From Nitriliruptoraceae bacterium (GTDB lineage: Bacteria; Actinomycetota; Nitriliruptoria; Nitriliruptorales; Nitriliruptoraceae): a stretch of DNA of 33,949 bases. Shown here piece by piece: positions 1 through 7,617 of the stretch. Position numbers and translations under genes: made by a program. The notes beneath the pieces are model-generated. The model was not told the origin of the DNA. It was given only the letters and a program-made list of their open reading frames with translations, and searched no databases. How positions within the stretch are numbered: position 1 is the first letter of the stretch; every line of letters begins with the position of its first letter. The stretch spans positions 1 through 33,949 of the forward strand of contig SLRZ01000011.1 of assembly GCA_007130695.1 (NCBI GenBank), in the 5' to 3' direction.

Positions 1-327
1 CTCGATGGCGTCGTAACAGGCCAGGAACGCCTCCTCCTTGGATGCGAAGAACTTGTAGAAGGTCTTCTTCGAGACCCCGGCCTCGGTCGTGATCCGCTCG
101 ATCGTCGCCGCGGCGTAGCCCCCAGCCGCCATGGTCCGGGCCGTCGCGAGGAGCAGTCGCCACCGCTGCGATGCGAGCACCTCGTCGGGGTCCAGGCGGG
201 CCCGGTCGTGCGAGAGCACCGCGGGCGGGGCAACGGCATCCACGAGGCCCGGCAGGGCGGCGAGCAGGAGCGGGTGCACCTGCCCCAGCGAGGCGGCGAC
301 GTCGTCGGCGGAGCTTGACGGGACCAT
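1..327 (-). CDS. TetR-family transcriptional regulator, 3' end outside window
   Basis: A DNA-binding repressor-type protein. The first 109 residues are visible, read from the ATG at 327 down to base 1, where the frame is still open. Residues of about 60-105 form the classic TetR N-terminal helix-turn-helix: the stretch around TIERITTEAGVSKKTFYKFF, followed by SKEEAFLACYDAI. The helix-turn-helix is preceded by about 50 residues (a leucine/alanine-rich part, then DRARLDPDE), longer than the usual 10-20. The ligand-binding C-terminal domain is missing from the window. It is divergent from the P450 at 391, so control of that P450 and of itself is the obvious inference. A TATGCT -10-like box at 334-339 lies so close to the ATG that the transcript may be leaderless; no clear Shine-Dalgarno is seen. 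Confidence 0.9.
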   Translation of the reverse strand, partial: MVPSSSADDVAASLGQVHPLLLAALPGLVDAVAPPAVLSHDRARLDPDEVLASQRWRLLLATARTMAAGGYAAATIERITTEAGVSKKTFYKFFASKEEAFLACYDAIE

Positions 328-350
328 GGCCCGAGCATAGCTTGCGGCTG

Positions 351-366
351 GAAACTGCTTGGTTTC
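351..366. promoter_or_regulatory. Putative TetR operator palindrome
   Basis: GAAAC-6 bases-GTTTC is a perfect 5-base inverted repeat in the 63-base gap between the divergent tetR and P450 genes. It covers the -35 position of the TATGCT box (334-339, minus strand) that could drive tetR. The location and symmetry fit a dimeric TetR operator; its use is inferred. Confidence 0.5.
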
Positions 367-390
367 TAGTCGCTCCGGAGGCCCCGCCCG

Positions 391-1758
391 ATGACCAGCA
401 CCACACACCCCCGGCGCACCACGGCATCGCGCGGCGTGGAGCCGATGCCCGGGCCCGGCCTACGCGACCTGCCCGGCATCGTGATCGACCACGTCCGCCA
501 CGGCGAAGCGGCCACCGACCGGCTGTTCGAGCGCTACGGCGACGTCTTCCGGATCGGCCTACGGATCCTGCCCGGCACGACGTCCACGGTGCTGCTGCGC
601 GACCCCACCCTCGTGCGGCCGCTGTTCACCGCCTCGGCTGACGAGATCGACTCCACGCACGCCAACAAGATCCTCCGGCACCTCTACGGCGAGCGCTCGC
701 TGTTCCTGATCGACGGACACGAGCACCGCCGTCTGCGTCGGATCCTGCTGCCGCCGCTGCGGAGCACGGCGCTCGAGTCGTGGCGGGAGACGATCGTGGA
801 GGTGGCCCGCAACTCGGCCCGGCGCCTGCCGTCGGGCGAGCCGGTGCAGCTGCACCCCCGGATGCTGGCCGACTCGCTCGACATCATCCTGCGCATCGCG
901 CTCGGGGTCACCGAGGAGGAGCGGCCCCGCTGGGTGCCTCCCATGACCGAGCTGCTCGAGCTCGCCCTGTCACCGAACGCGGCGCTGCAGATGGTGTTGC
1001 GCCGCGTGCTGCGCCGTCCGCCGTGGGAGCGCATGCAGCGCGTGCTGGGTGAGTGCGAGACCCTGATCTACGGCGAGATCGCCCGACGGCGGGCGACGCC
1101 CGACCAGGAGCGCCACGACCTGCTCGCGCTGCTGATGCAAGCCGAGGGCGAGCCCCTCACCGACGTCGAGCTGCGCGACCAGGTGATGACGATGCTCATC
1201 GCCGGCCACGAGACCTCGGCCACCGCGGTCAGCTGGGCGATCGAGCGGCTGCTCCGCCACCCCGAGGCGCTGGCTCGGGCCACCGAGGAGGCCCGCTCCG
1301 GCGACAGCGACGCCTACGCCGAGGCGGTCGTGCTCGAGACCCTGCGCCTCCGCCCGCCCATTGCGGTGGTCGGCCGGGTGACGCGGGGCACCTTCCAGCT
1401 CGGCGAGTGGGAGCTGCCGCCGGGCACGCTCGTGTCGCCGTTCATCCGCGGCATCCACGAGAGCGCTGCGCTCTACGACGACCCGAAGGCGTTCCGGCCC
1501 GAACGCTTCCTCGACGCCACGCCGCCGCCCTACACGCTGGTGCCATTCGGCGGCGGACTGCACCGGTGCCTCGGGGATCGGCTGGCGGTGTTCCAGTCGA
1601 AGCTGTTCCTGCAGACCTACTTGCAGGAGGCCGACCTCGCGCCGGTGTCGGGCTCGGACGAGAAGATCAAGCGCAAGGCGATCGCGTACGTACCCGGTGA
1701 CGGCGCCCGCGTGCGCGTCCGCCGTCACGCCGGCGCCGCCCGTACGATCCGAGCGTGA
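391..1758 (+). CDS. Cytochrome P450
   Basis: A 455-residue soluble bacterial P450, a haem-thiolate monooxygenase that would need a separate ferredoxin and reductase, neither of which is in the window. Visible hallmarks in order are the I-helix oxygen-activation motif AGHETS (271-276), the K-helix ExxR (Glu316-Arg319, ETLR), FRPERF of the PERF region, and the haem-binding loop FGGGLHRCLG with axial Cys393. The ATG at 391 is preceded by GGAGG at 377-381. The gene is divergent from a TetR regulator, so expression is probably induced by a ligand of that regulator. The substrate cannot be told from sequence. The nearby Mce importer makes a steroid or lipid substrate conceivable, but this is only proximity. 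The stop overlaps a GTG of a following open frame (GTGA). Confidence 0.95.
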   Translation: MTSTTHPRRTTASRGVEPMPGPGLRDLPGIVIDHVRHGEAATDRLFERYGDVFRIGLRILPGTTSTVLLRDPTLVRPLFTASADEIDSTHANKILRHLYGERSLFLIDGHEHRRLRRILLPPLRSTALESWRETIVEVARNSARRLPSGEPVQLHPRMLADSLDIILRIALGVTEEERPRWVPPMTELLELALSPNAALQMVLRRVLRRPPWERMQRVLGECETLIYGEIARRRATPDQERHDLLALLMQAEGEPLTDVELRDQVMTMLIAGHETSATAVSWAIERLLRHPEALARATEEARSGDSDAYAEAVVLETLRLRPPIAVVGRVTRGTFQLGEWELPPGTLVSPFIRGIHESAALYDDPKAFRPERFLDATPPPYTLVPFGGGLHRCLGDRLAVFQSKLFLQTYLQEADLAPVSGSDEKIKRKAIAYVPGDGARVRVRRHAGAARTIRA

Positions 1759-1895
1759 CCGCCATCGACTTCTCGGCTCGACTCGACGCCGACCAGGCCG
1801 CCCCTTGGGTCCGGGCCGCGAACGCCGCCCTCACCGTCAACCACGCCACGACCTGCGGGAACATCATCTACGTCCGGGCTCGTCCCGCCACCGGG
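1755..1895 (+). pseudogene. Possible 5' fragment of a lost gene downstream of the P450
   Basis: A GTG at 1755 overlaps the P450 stop in the GTGA pattern of coupled genes. The first roughly 46 codons have almost exclusively G or C at the third position and encode a normal-looking peptide beginning MTAIDFSARLDADQAAPWVR. The frame then runs on as antisense of clpP, whose coding end is at 1896, and so cannot be a complete gene. Either this is the surviving start of a gene cut off by a rearrangement, or it is a chance open frame. I do not recognise the family. The end given is only the point where clpP begins. Confidence 0.3.
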
Positions 1896-2477
1896 TCAGC
1901 CGCCGCTGCCGCGACCGGGGGTGACCACCTCGTCGATGAGGCCGTACTCGACGGCTTCCTCGGCGGTCATCCAGTAGTCGCGGTCGGTGTCCTTCTGTAC
2001 CTGCTCGACGGACTGACCGGTCCGTTCCGCCAGGATCTCGTTGATGCGCTCTCGCATCCACACGATGTTCTTGGCCTGGATCTCGATGTCCTTGGCCGTG
2101 CCCCGGGCACCACCGAGGGGCTGGTGGATCATGATCCGGGAGTTCGCCGTGGCCGACCGGGTCCCCGTGCCCACCGCGAGCAGGAACGCCGCCGCGGACG
2201 CCGCGAGGCCCACGCACCGCGTGTCGACCTTGCTGCGGAGCAGCTTCATGGTGTCGTGCACCGCGAACATGCCGGTGATGATTCCGCCGGGGGAGTTGAC
2301 GTACATCGTGATGTCGCCGTCCCCGTCCGCATCGAGGGCGAGCAGCTGTGCGACCAGGAGGTCCGCCGACTCGTCCTCGAGGGGCCCCTTCATGAACAGG
2401 ATGCGCTGTTCGAACAGGCGGTCGAAGGCGCGGCGATGGCCGCCGAGCAGTTTCTCGATGTCGACGTCCTCGGGCAC
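1896..2477 (-). CDS. clpP: ClpP-family serine protease subunit
   Basis: ATP-dependent Clp protease proteolytic subunit, 193 residues from the GTG at 2477, close to the usual 195-200. It would form a tetradecameric chamber fed by ClpX or ClpC. The catalytic triad is visible as Ser94 (CVGLAAS), His118 (MIHQPLGG) and Asp167 (TDRDY). NSPGG (61-65) supplies the oxyanion-hole glycines. Oddly, the residues after Ser94 are Ala-Ala-Ala where typical ClpP has Met-Gly-Ala, and the following loop is one residue shorter than in E. coli. AGGAGG lies just upstream of the GTG, which decides the start over longer in-frame options reaching 2588. No clpX or second clpP is adjacent, so this is probably an accessory paralogue rather than half of a clpP1P2 pair. 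Confidence 0.9.
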   Translation of the reverse strand: MPEDVDIEKLLGGHRRAFDRLFEQRILFMKGPLEDESADLLVAQLLALDADGDGDITMYVNSPGGIITGMFAVHDTMKLLRSKVDTRCVGLAASAAAFLLAVGTGTRSATANSRIMIHQPLGGARGTAKDIEIQAKNIVWMRERINEILAERTGQSVEQVQKDTDRDYWMTAEEAVEYGLIDEVVTPGRGSGG

Positions 2478-2536
2478 GAGGCCTCCTGTCGGATCTGATC
2501 TTCTGCGCTCGGCTCGCGCACGGTCACGGGCGGGGG

Positions 2537-2542
2537 ATGGTA
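2537..2542 (-). promoter_or_regulatory. Candidate -10 box for clpP
   Basis: TACCAT on the minus strand, 60 bases upstream of the clpP GTG, fits TANNNT. No convincing -35 hexamer is seen 17 bases upstream. It lies in the 156-base gap between the end of the mce operon and clpP, which otherwise holds only the hairpin at 2611-2630. Confidence 0.25.
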
Positions 2543-2610
2543 GCGACGTCGCCACCACGGTCCGGCAGCTTGAGCCGTATCGCCGCAACGGTACCCACCT
2601 CCCGCTGCGG

Positions 2611-2630
2611 CCCGGCCACAGCAGGCCGGG
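2611..2630 (-). terminator. Hairpin at the end of the mce operon
   Basis: CCCGGCC, a six-base loop and GGCCGGG form a perfect 7-bp all-GC stem three bases past the stop of the ATPase gene. No T-run follows, which is common for terminators in high-GC actinobacteria. It would separate the mce operon from clpP. Confidence 0.55.
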
Positions 2631-2633
2631 TGC

Positions 2634-3554
2634 TCACAGCAGTTCGGGCTGGTCCCGCTCCTCCGACATACCGATGGGCCCCTCGGTGATCCCGTGGAAG
2701 AACTGCTGGCACGGCGCGTACCAGCTGTTGAACATCTCGTCGACGCGTCCGAAGGCCACCAGGTTGCGGCGAAAGAGCAGGCCCATGTAGTCGGCCACCT
2801 GCTGGGCCGAGGGGATGTGGTGGGTGACGATGATGATCGTCGAGCCGAGCTCGGAGGTGATGTCGCGGGCGAGGTCGTTGAGGTAGGCCGTGCGCACCGG
2901 GTCCAGGCCGGAGTCCGGCTCGTCGAAGAGCAGGATCTCGGGCTCCATGGCCAGGGCCCGGGCCAGGCCGCACCGCTTCTTCATGCCGCCCGAGATCTCG
3001 TCGGGCATCTTGTCGATGGCCCCCTCCAGGCCGACCAGTTCGAGCTTCTCCATGACGATCTCGCGGATTTCGCGCTCGGACTTGCTGGTGTGTTCGCGCA
3101 GCGGGAAGGCCGTGTTGTCGTACACCGTCATCGACCCGAACAGGGCGCCGTCCTGGAACAGCACACCGAACTTCTTGCGAATCTCCAGCAGCCGCCGACG
3201 GGACATCGCGGTGATGTTGTCCTCGCCGACCCAGACCTCACCGCGGTCGGGGGTCAGCAGCCCGATCAGGTTGCGCAGGAACACCGACTTGCCCGTTCCC
3301 GAGGGGCCGAGCACCGTGGTGATCTTTCCGCGGGGGAAGTCGATCGAGATGTCCTCGAGCACCGTGTTGCTGCCGAACGACTTGGTCAGGCCCCGAACGC
3401 TGATGACCGGATCGTCGATCACGGTGTTGCCCGGATACACCGGGTCGGCGTACTTGTCGTAGTCGGCGGGCGGCTCGTGCAGGGAACTGCCGCCGAAGCC
3501 GATGCCGGCGCCCACGGGCTCGAAGTTGGTGACGTAGTTGGTTGGGGTGACCAT
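2634..3554 (-). CDS. mceG: Mce-system ABC transporter ATPase (MceG/Mkl)
   Basis: The cytoplasmic ATPase that energises the YrbE permeases of the Mce importer; 306 residues from the ATG at 3554, with AGGGAG upstream. After about 48 N-terminal residues comes a complete ABC domain: Walker A GPSGTGKS (83-90), Q-loop Gln134, signature ISGGMKKR (187-194), Walker B ILLFDEP (207-213), D-loop SGLDP and H-loop THH (about 244-246). The ISGGMKKR signature is typical of the MlaF/Mkl branch. A tail of about 50 residues follows, as in MceG proteins, where it helps couple the ATPase. It is the last gene of the operon, 10 bases after the UspA gene. In mycobacteria the shared MceG is encoded away from the mce loci, so linkage here suggests a dedicated ATPase. 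Confidence 0.95.
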   Translation of the reverse strand: MVTPTNYVTNFEPVGAGIGFGGSSLHEPPADYDKYADPVYPGNTVIDDPVISVRGLTKSFGSNTVLEDISIDFPRGKITTVLGPSGTGKSVFLRNLIGLLTPDRGEVWVGEDNITAMSRRRLLEIRKKFGVLFQDGALFGSMTVYDNTAFPLREHTSKSEREIREIVMEKLELVGLEGAIDKMPDEISGGMKKRCGLARALAMEPEILLFDEPDSGLDPVRTAYLNDLARDITSELGSTIIIVTHHIPSAQQVADYMGLLFRRNLVAFGRVDEMFNSWYAPCQQFFHGITEGPIGMSEERDQPELL

Positions 3555-3564
3555 GGGACTCCCT

Positions 3565-4392
3565 CTAGCGCGTGGTGTTGACGAGCAGCAGGTCGGTGGG
3601 GACCTGGTGGGTGATGCGGTTGGCGACGGAGCCGAGCAGCCGTGACGGGCCCGACATGGCCTTGTTGCCGATCGCGAGCAGGTCGAAGTCCGCCGCCGCC
3701 GTGGTGAGTGCCGTCGCGGCGTCGCTGTCGACGACAACACGTCGGTCCGCATGCGCCGCGGCGGGAAGCTGCTCGGCGACGCGGTCGAGTGCCGCCCGGC
3801 CCTTGGCCTCGCCACGTGCGGCCGTCAAGAGCGTGGGACGGGACCCGAGTGCGTTGGCCAGTGCGAGTCCCTGGCCCACCGCCCGTGCCGCCGTCTGGGA
3901 GCCGTCCGTTGCCAGGGCGACCGTGCGCCAGGGCTCCGTGCGGACGCCGGTGCTCAGCAGCAGGTCGATCGGACTGTGGTGGGTCATGGCGTGGGGGACG
4001 TTGCCGACGAGCCGTTCGGCGCGGTCGGCGAGGCCATAGGTGCCGAGGACGAGCAGCGCCTGCGGGTGGTCGGAGGCCTCGCGGAGCAGTGCCTCGGCCG
4101 CACTGCCCTGGGGCTGGTGCTGGTGGATCTCTCCCACACCCTCCTGTCGGGCGATCGCCGCTGCGTCGGACGTGGCGTTGGTCGCCCAGGTGGCTTCGGC
4201 CCCGGCGGCGCCGCCGCCGGCCGGGTAGGCGGCTTCCTCGGACGGCGCGGGAGGGTCGGGCTGGTGACGACGCCAGGCGGTCACGATGAGCAGCGGCAGC
4301 GACAGCACGGCGGCGAGACGGCTGGCCGTGACCACCGCCTGCGACGCCGTGGAGGAGCCATCCGTGCCGACGAGGATCTCGGTGTAGCTCAC
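3565..4392 (-). CDS. Tandem-domain universal stress protein (UspA family)
   Basis: 275 residues from the GTG at 4392, with AGGAGG upstream; the GTG overlaps the previous gene's stop (GTGA), so it is translationally coupled to the Mce-associated gene. Two UspA domains are visible. The first begins YTEILVGTDGSSTASQAV and ends GTYGLADRAERLVGNV; the second begins WRTVALATDGSQTAARAV and ends GNKAMSGPSRLLGSVANR. Both keep much of the glycine pattern of the ATP-binding loop (G-x2-G-x9-G-S/T), less cleanly in the second domain. Such proteins bind nucleotides and modulate stress or energy responses. It sits inside an mce operon just before the ATPase gene, which is not part of the standard mce cassette. 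A regulatory link to lipid import is inference. Confidence 0.9.
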   Translation of the reverse strand: MSYTEILVGTDGSSTASQAVVTASRLAAVLSLPLLIVTAWRRHQPDPPAPSEEAAYPAGGGAAGAEATWATNATSDAAAIARQEGVGEIHQHQPQGSAAEALLREASDHPQALLVLGTYGLADRAERLVGNVPHAMTHHSPIDLLLSTGVRTEPWRTVALATDGSQTAARAVGQGLALANALGSRPTLLTAARGEAKGRAALDRVAEQLPAAAHADRRVVVDSDAATALTTAAADFDLLAIGNKAMSGPSRLLGSVANRITHQVPTDLLLVNTTR

Positions 4393-5078
4393 GGTGCCTC
4401 CTGCCCGTCGTCGGCGCCCGGCGAGATGGGCGTCGCTTCCTGCTGCGCGACGTCGACCAGCAGCTCGACCTCGTCGACGAGCCATTCGGAGTCGCGCTGC
4501 AGCAGCTCGAGCTCCGCGTAGCGGACCGAGATCTCCTCTCCTTCGGTCACGTCGGTCGCCAGGCGCTGGACGAGGACCACCAGCGTCACGGCCCGACCGT
4601 CCTCGAGCTCCTGGACGAAGAACCGACGGACCTCACCCTCCGAACGGGCACCGACCTGGGCGAGCTCGCGGAGATCTTCGGTGGTGCCGAACAGTTCGTC
4701 CACCTCGCCGGCGAACCGCTCCGTGCCGTGGGCCCGCAGCTCCTCACGCACCGCCCCCATCCCGTCCGTCGCGTCCCAGTTCGTCAGCGTGAGCATGAAG
4801 GTCCCGGCGCTCTCGGCTACCGCCTCGCGCTCCTGCTCCTCGCCGGCGAGTTGCTGCCACTGCCACGTGCTCGCCGCCGCGACCGCGACCGCGAGGCCCA
4901 CCAGGACCCACGGCAGCAGCCACGCCCACCGCTGCCAGCGCCCGGGACCGGCGTCGACGGGGTCGTTCCCGCCGCCGCCGGCGTCGGCGGCGGACCTGTC
5001 GGGTCCGTCGTCCACGGCCGGACCCGGGACATCGGCGTCCGTGGCCCCGTGACCGGTCTGATGGCTCGTCTCGCTCAT
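4389..5078 (-). CDS. Mce-associated single-pass membrane protein (Mas type)
   Basis: 229 residues. The N-terminal ~45 residues are low-complexity, acidic and glycine-rich, and presumably cytoplasmic. One membrane helix follows (about 48-68, WAWLLPWVLVGLAVAVAAAS), then a 150-residue extracytoplasmic domain of the alpha+beta type seen in Mce-associated (Mas/Mam) proteins, with a run like FAGEVDELF and a beta-rich end (TLVVLVQRLATDV...SEWLVDEVELL). Mas proteins accompany mce operons and are thought to stabilise or assemble the transporter; no enzymatic role is known. The ATG at 5078 overlaps the mceF stop, and its own stop overlaps the usp GTG. Assignment rests on topology, size and position more than on diagnostic residues. 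Confidence 0.8.
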   Translation of the reverse strand: MSETSHQTGHGATDADVPGPAVDDGPDRSAADAGGGGNDPVDAGPGRWQRWAWLLPWVLVGLAVAVAAASTWQWQQLAGEEQEREAVAESAGTFMLTLTNWDATDGMGAVREELRAHGTERFAGEVDELFGTTEDLRELAQVGARSEGEVRRFFVQELEDGRAVTLVVLVQRLATDVTEGEEISVRYAELELLQRDSEWLVDEVELLVDVAQQEATPISPGADDGQEAP

Positions 5079-6529
5079 GTGGCCCTCCTGCGTCTGACCA
5101 GCATGACCACCAGGACGCCGAGTGTCAGCAGGGGAAGGCCGATCGCGATGAGGTCGACGAAGGAGCGTCCGGTGTCGGCCAGGTCGTCGGGGGATTGGGC
5201 CTCGAGGTCCGTGGTGTCCCGCTCCGCCTCCGGGTCGTCGTGGGCCGCCGAGGGGGGTGCGCCGGTTCCGTCACGCCCCGCGTCGCCGCTCCCGTCCCCG
5301 TCGGCCATCTGCGTGGAGGACGCGGACGAGGGGCGCGCGAGAGTTCGTTCACCTTCGGCGAGGGGGGCGTAGTCGATGGAGCCCGCCGTGGGGTGCGGCT
5401 CGGCGGGGTCGGACTGGCGCACGGCGTTCACACCGAGGCCCCAGTCTTCGCTCACGCAAGCGGCACCGGCCCGCGGCTGCGGTGTCGGGCGGAGACCGTC
5501 GAAACGCTCGGCGTCCTCGTCCTCGTCGCCCAGCATGTGGACCCGGGTCCAGCCCAGGCCGGTCCTGGGGTCGGGCTGGGCGATGATGTGGAAACCGAGG
5601 TCGAAGAAGAAGCGGTTGTTGACCAGCATCCGCTCGAACTCGTCGAGCTTCGAGTCGTACAGCCCCTGGTGCTCGCCGGAGTAGGTCGAGGGGCCGAGCA
5701 TCATCTCGTTGAACTCGGTGAAGTCCTCCATCAGGCAGGAGAAGTTCGCCCGGGTGTTCCGGGTGAAGACATCGAGCTGGTCGAGCGAGCGCTCGCCGGT
5801 GTCCAGCAGGTTCTCGAGGTTCGGCCGCTGTTCGGCGAAGATCTCGGTGAGGTCCGCCCCGGTCCCGAAGGCGGCGGCGAGGTCGTGGCGGTGCTCGCGC
5901 AGGGCGTCGAGCACTGGTCCGCTGGTGTCGATCAGTCGCTCGAACTCGGGGATCCCGCCGACCAGCGTCCGGTTGAGTTCGAGCGAGTCACGGTTGAGGT
6001 TGCGCAGCCGCTCGCCCCGACCGTCGAGTCCGAGGGCGAGCTCCCGGACGATGGTGGAGACGTCGTCGACCTCCATGGTCTCGAACAGCCGCACCGTCTG
6101 CTCGAGCAGGAAGGGGACCGGGGCGGGCACGGTGGCCTCGCGCGGCTCGATCAGGCTGCCCGGTTCGGCGCCGGTCCACCCGGACTCGATCGGCAGGAAG
6201 TCGACCGCCTGCTCGCCGATGGGGGAGCGTCGCAGGACCTGCACGTCGGCCTCGGCAGGCACCTTGTCGTCGCCATTGATGCTCAGCGTGATCAGGACAC
6301 CTTCCTCGATGACCTCCACCTCGCTGACCTGGCCCACGGCCTGGCCGAGGACCGTCACCTCCTGGTTGGGCAGGACCCCGCCGGCGTCCGGCATCGGAAC
6401 CTGCACCTCGTAGGAGTCGTCGAAGAGCACGCCGGTGGCGTACGTGAGGAAGGCGCCGATGACCACCATGGTGCTCACGATCAGCACCGTGAGGATGTTG
6501 ATGGAGACGCGCGAGGTGAGCCCGCTCAT
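5075..6529 (-). CDS. mceF: MceF-family protein with C-terminal LAxTG-like sorting signal
   Basis: 484 residues from the ATG at 6529, which overlaps the mceE stop (ATGA). An N-terminal membrane helix (about 9-30) is followed by the Mce/MlaD domain (about 38-120, with VLPNQEVTVLGQAVGQVSEV and RSPIGEQAVDFLPI). Next is a long helical region predicted to help build the lipid-conducting tunnel, then an acidic, low-complexity stretch (about 395-445). The end is unusual: LADTG (450-454, bases 5168-5182), a hydrophobic helix of about 20 residues and RRRRAT. This is the layout of a cell-wall sorting signal, and LAxTG is the motif associated with class E sortases of high-GC actinobacteria. Sixth Mce subunit of the operon. 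Whether it is cleaved or merely anchored at both ends is unknown. Confidence 0.9.
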   Translation of the reverse strand: MSGLTSRVSINILTVLIVSTMVVIGAFLTYATGVLFDDSYEVQVPMPDAGGVLPNQEVTVLGQAVGQVSEVEVIEEGVLITLSINGDDKVPAEADVQVLRRSPIGEQAVDFLPIESGWTGAEPGSLIEPREATVPAPVPFLLEQTVRLFETMEVDDVSTIVRELALGLDGRGERLRNLNRDSLELNRTLVGGIPEFERLIDTSGPVLDALREHRHDLAAAFGTGADLTEIFAEQRPNLENLLDTGERSLDQLDVFTRNTRANFSCLMEDFTEFNEMMLGPSTYSGEHQGLYDSKLDEFERMLVNNRFFFDLGFHIIAQPDPRTGLGWTRVHMLGDEDEDAERFDGLRPTPQPRAGAACVSEDWGLGVNAVRQSDPAEPHPTAGSIDYAPLAEGERTLARPSSASSTQMADGDGSGDAGRDGTGAPPSAAHDDPEAERDTTDLEAQSPDDLADTGRSFVDLIAIGLPLLTLGVLVVMLVRRRRAT

Positions 6530-7617
6530 CGCGCCTGCTCCCGGTCGGTTTCCTCGCGGCACACCTCGAGGTCGTCGAAGCACTCCTCGGAGCGGGGATG
6601 ACGGTCGACCTCGGCGCTCTCGCCCGGGTTGGGTGGGTCGCAGGCCCGGGACGGATCCCCGGGGGTGTCGTTCACGCCGCAGACGATGAAGTCGAGCCAC
6701 ACCTGCGCCATGTGGTCGCCGGAGCCCTCCTCGAGGATGACCCCGTTGGGCACGTGGATGTTGTGCCTCGGCGCCCAGGTCAGCAGGTCGCTCAGTGCCC
6801 CGTCGACGCGGGTGAGCTGGGCCAGCAGGATGCGCAGCCGGCGGATGTTGTCCTGGATCTCCTCCCGGTGTTCCTCGAGGATCCGCTCGCCGACCTCCGC
6901 GAGGTCCGTGAGGTCGGACAGCGCATCGATGAGGCGGTCGTCCTCCTCCTCGAGCACGCGGGAGGCCCGCTCGAGGACCGCCAGCGACTCGGCGTTGACG
7001 TCCGCGTCCTGTGCCAGGCCGGTCGTGAGGGCGTCCACGCTGTCGATGAGGTGCAGCAGGTCGTCGCTGCCCTCCTCGTAGCGGCCGACGAAGGACTCGA
7101 CGTCCTCGATGAAGCGGCCGATCAGGCCACCACGGCCGCCGAAGGCGATCGCCCCGGTCTCCACGGCGGCTCCCAACAGGTCGGCGGAGACCAGGGAGAG
7201 GGTCTCGTCACCGCTGCGCACCAGGTCCTCGAACTCCCGCACGGTGCGGGTGTCCTCCAGGACCATGCCGTCCTCGAGGCTGCCGCCCTCGCCCAGGGGA
7301 CGCAGGTCGATGTAGCGCTCGCCCAGCAAGCCGGTGCGGGAGAGGACCGCCTCGGTGTCCGCGGGCAGGCCGGTCTCGTGATCCACCCGCATCGTGACCT
7401 CGGCGGAGAAGTCGTCGCGCAGCTCGATGTCGGTGACGACCCCGATGGGCACGTCGCCGGCCCGGACGTGGGCGTCGGTCACGAGGTCCCCGACGTCCTC
7501 GTAGGTGGCGACGAGTTCGATCTGGTCGTTGTCGCCGACCAGACCGCAGGAGGTGAGGCCGAAGGCCAACACGAGCCCGGCCGACAGGCGGCGCAGGGAG
7601 GGGCGTGACGGCCTCAT
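6526..7617 (-). CDS. mceE: MceE-family lipoprotein
   Basis: 363 residues from the ATG at 7617, overlapping the mceD stop. It begins with a lipoprotein signal peptide: basic start (MRPSRPSLRR), hydrophobic core and lipobox LTSC with the lipidated Cys near residue 24. The Mce/MlaD domain follows (about 32-115: YEDVGDLVTDAHVRAGDVPIG and LSRTGLLGERYIDLRP). A long helical, coiled-coil-prone section rich in E, D and L fills the middle, and the tail contains several cysteines (VCGVN, RACDPP, EECFDD, LEVCRE) that could form disulfides. In mycobacteria the fifth Mce subunit (LprN type) is the lipoprotein, which fits the position here. It likely forms part of the Mce heterohexamer spanning the cell envelope. 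Confidence 0.92.
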   Translation of the reverse strand: MRPSRPSLRRLSAGLVLAFGLTSCGLVGDNDQIELVATYEDVGDLVTDAHVRAGDVPIGVVTDIELRDDFSAEVTMRVDHETGLPADTEAVLSRTGLLGERYIDLRPLGEGGSLEDGMVLEDTRTVREFEDLVRSGDETLSLVSADLLGAAVETGAIAFGGRGGLIGRFIEDVESFVGRYEEGSDDLLHLIDSVDALTTGLAQDADVNAESLAVLERASRVLEEEDDRLIDALSDLTDLAEVGERILEEHREEIQDNIRRLRILLAQLTRVDGALSDLLTWAPRHNIHVPNGVILEEGSGDHMAQVWLDFIVCGVNDTPGDPSRACDPPNPGESAEVDRHPRSEECFDDLEVCREETDREQAR

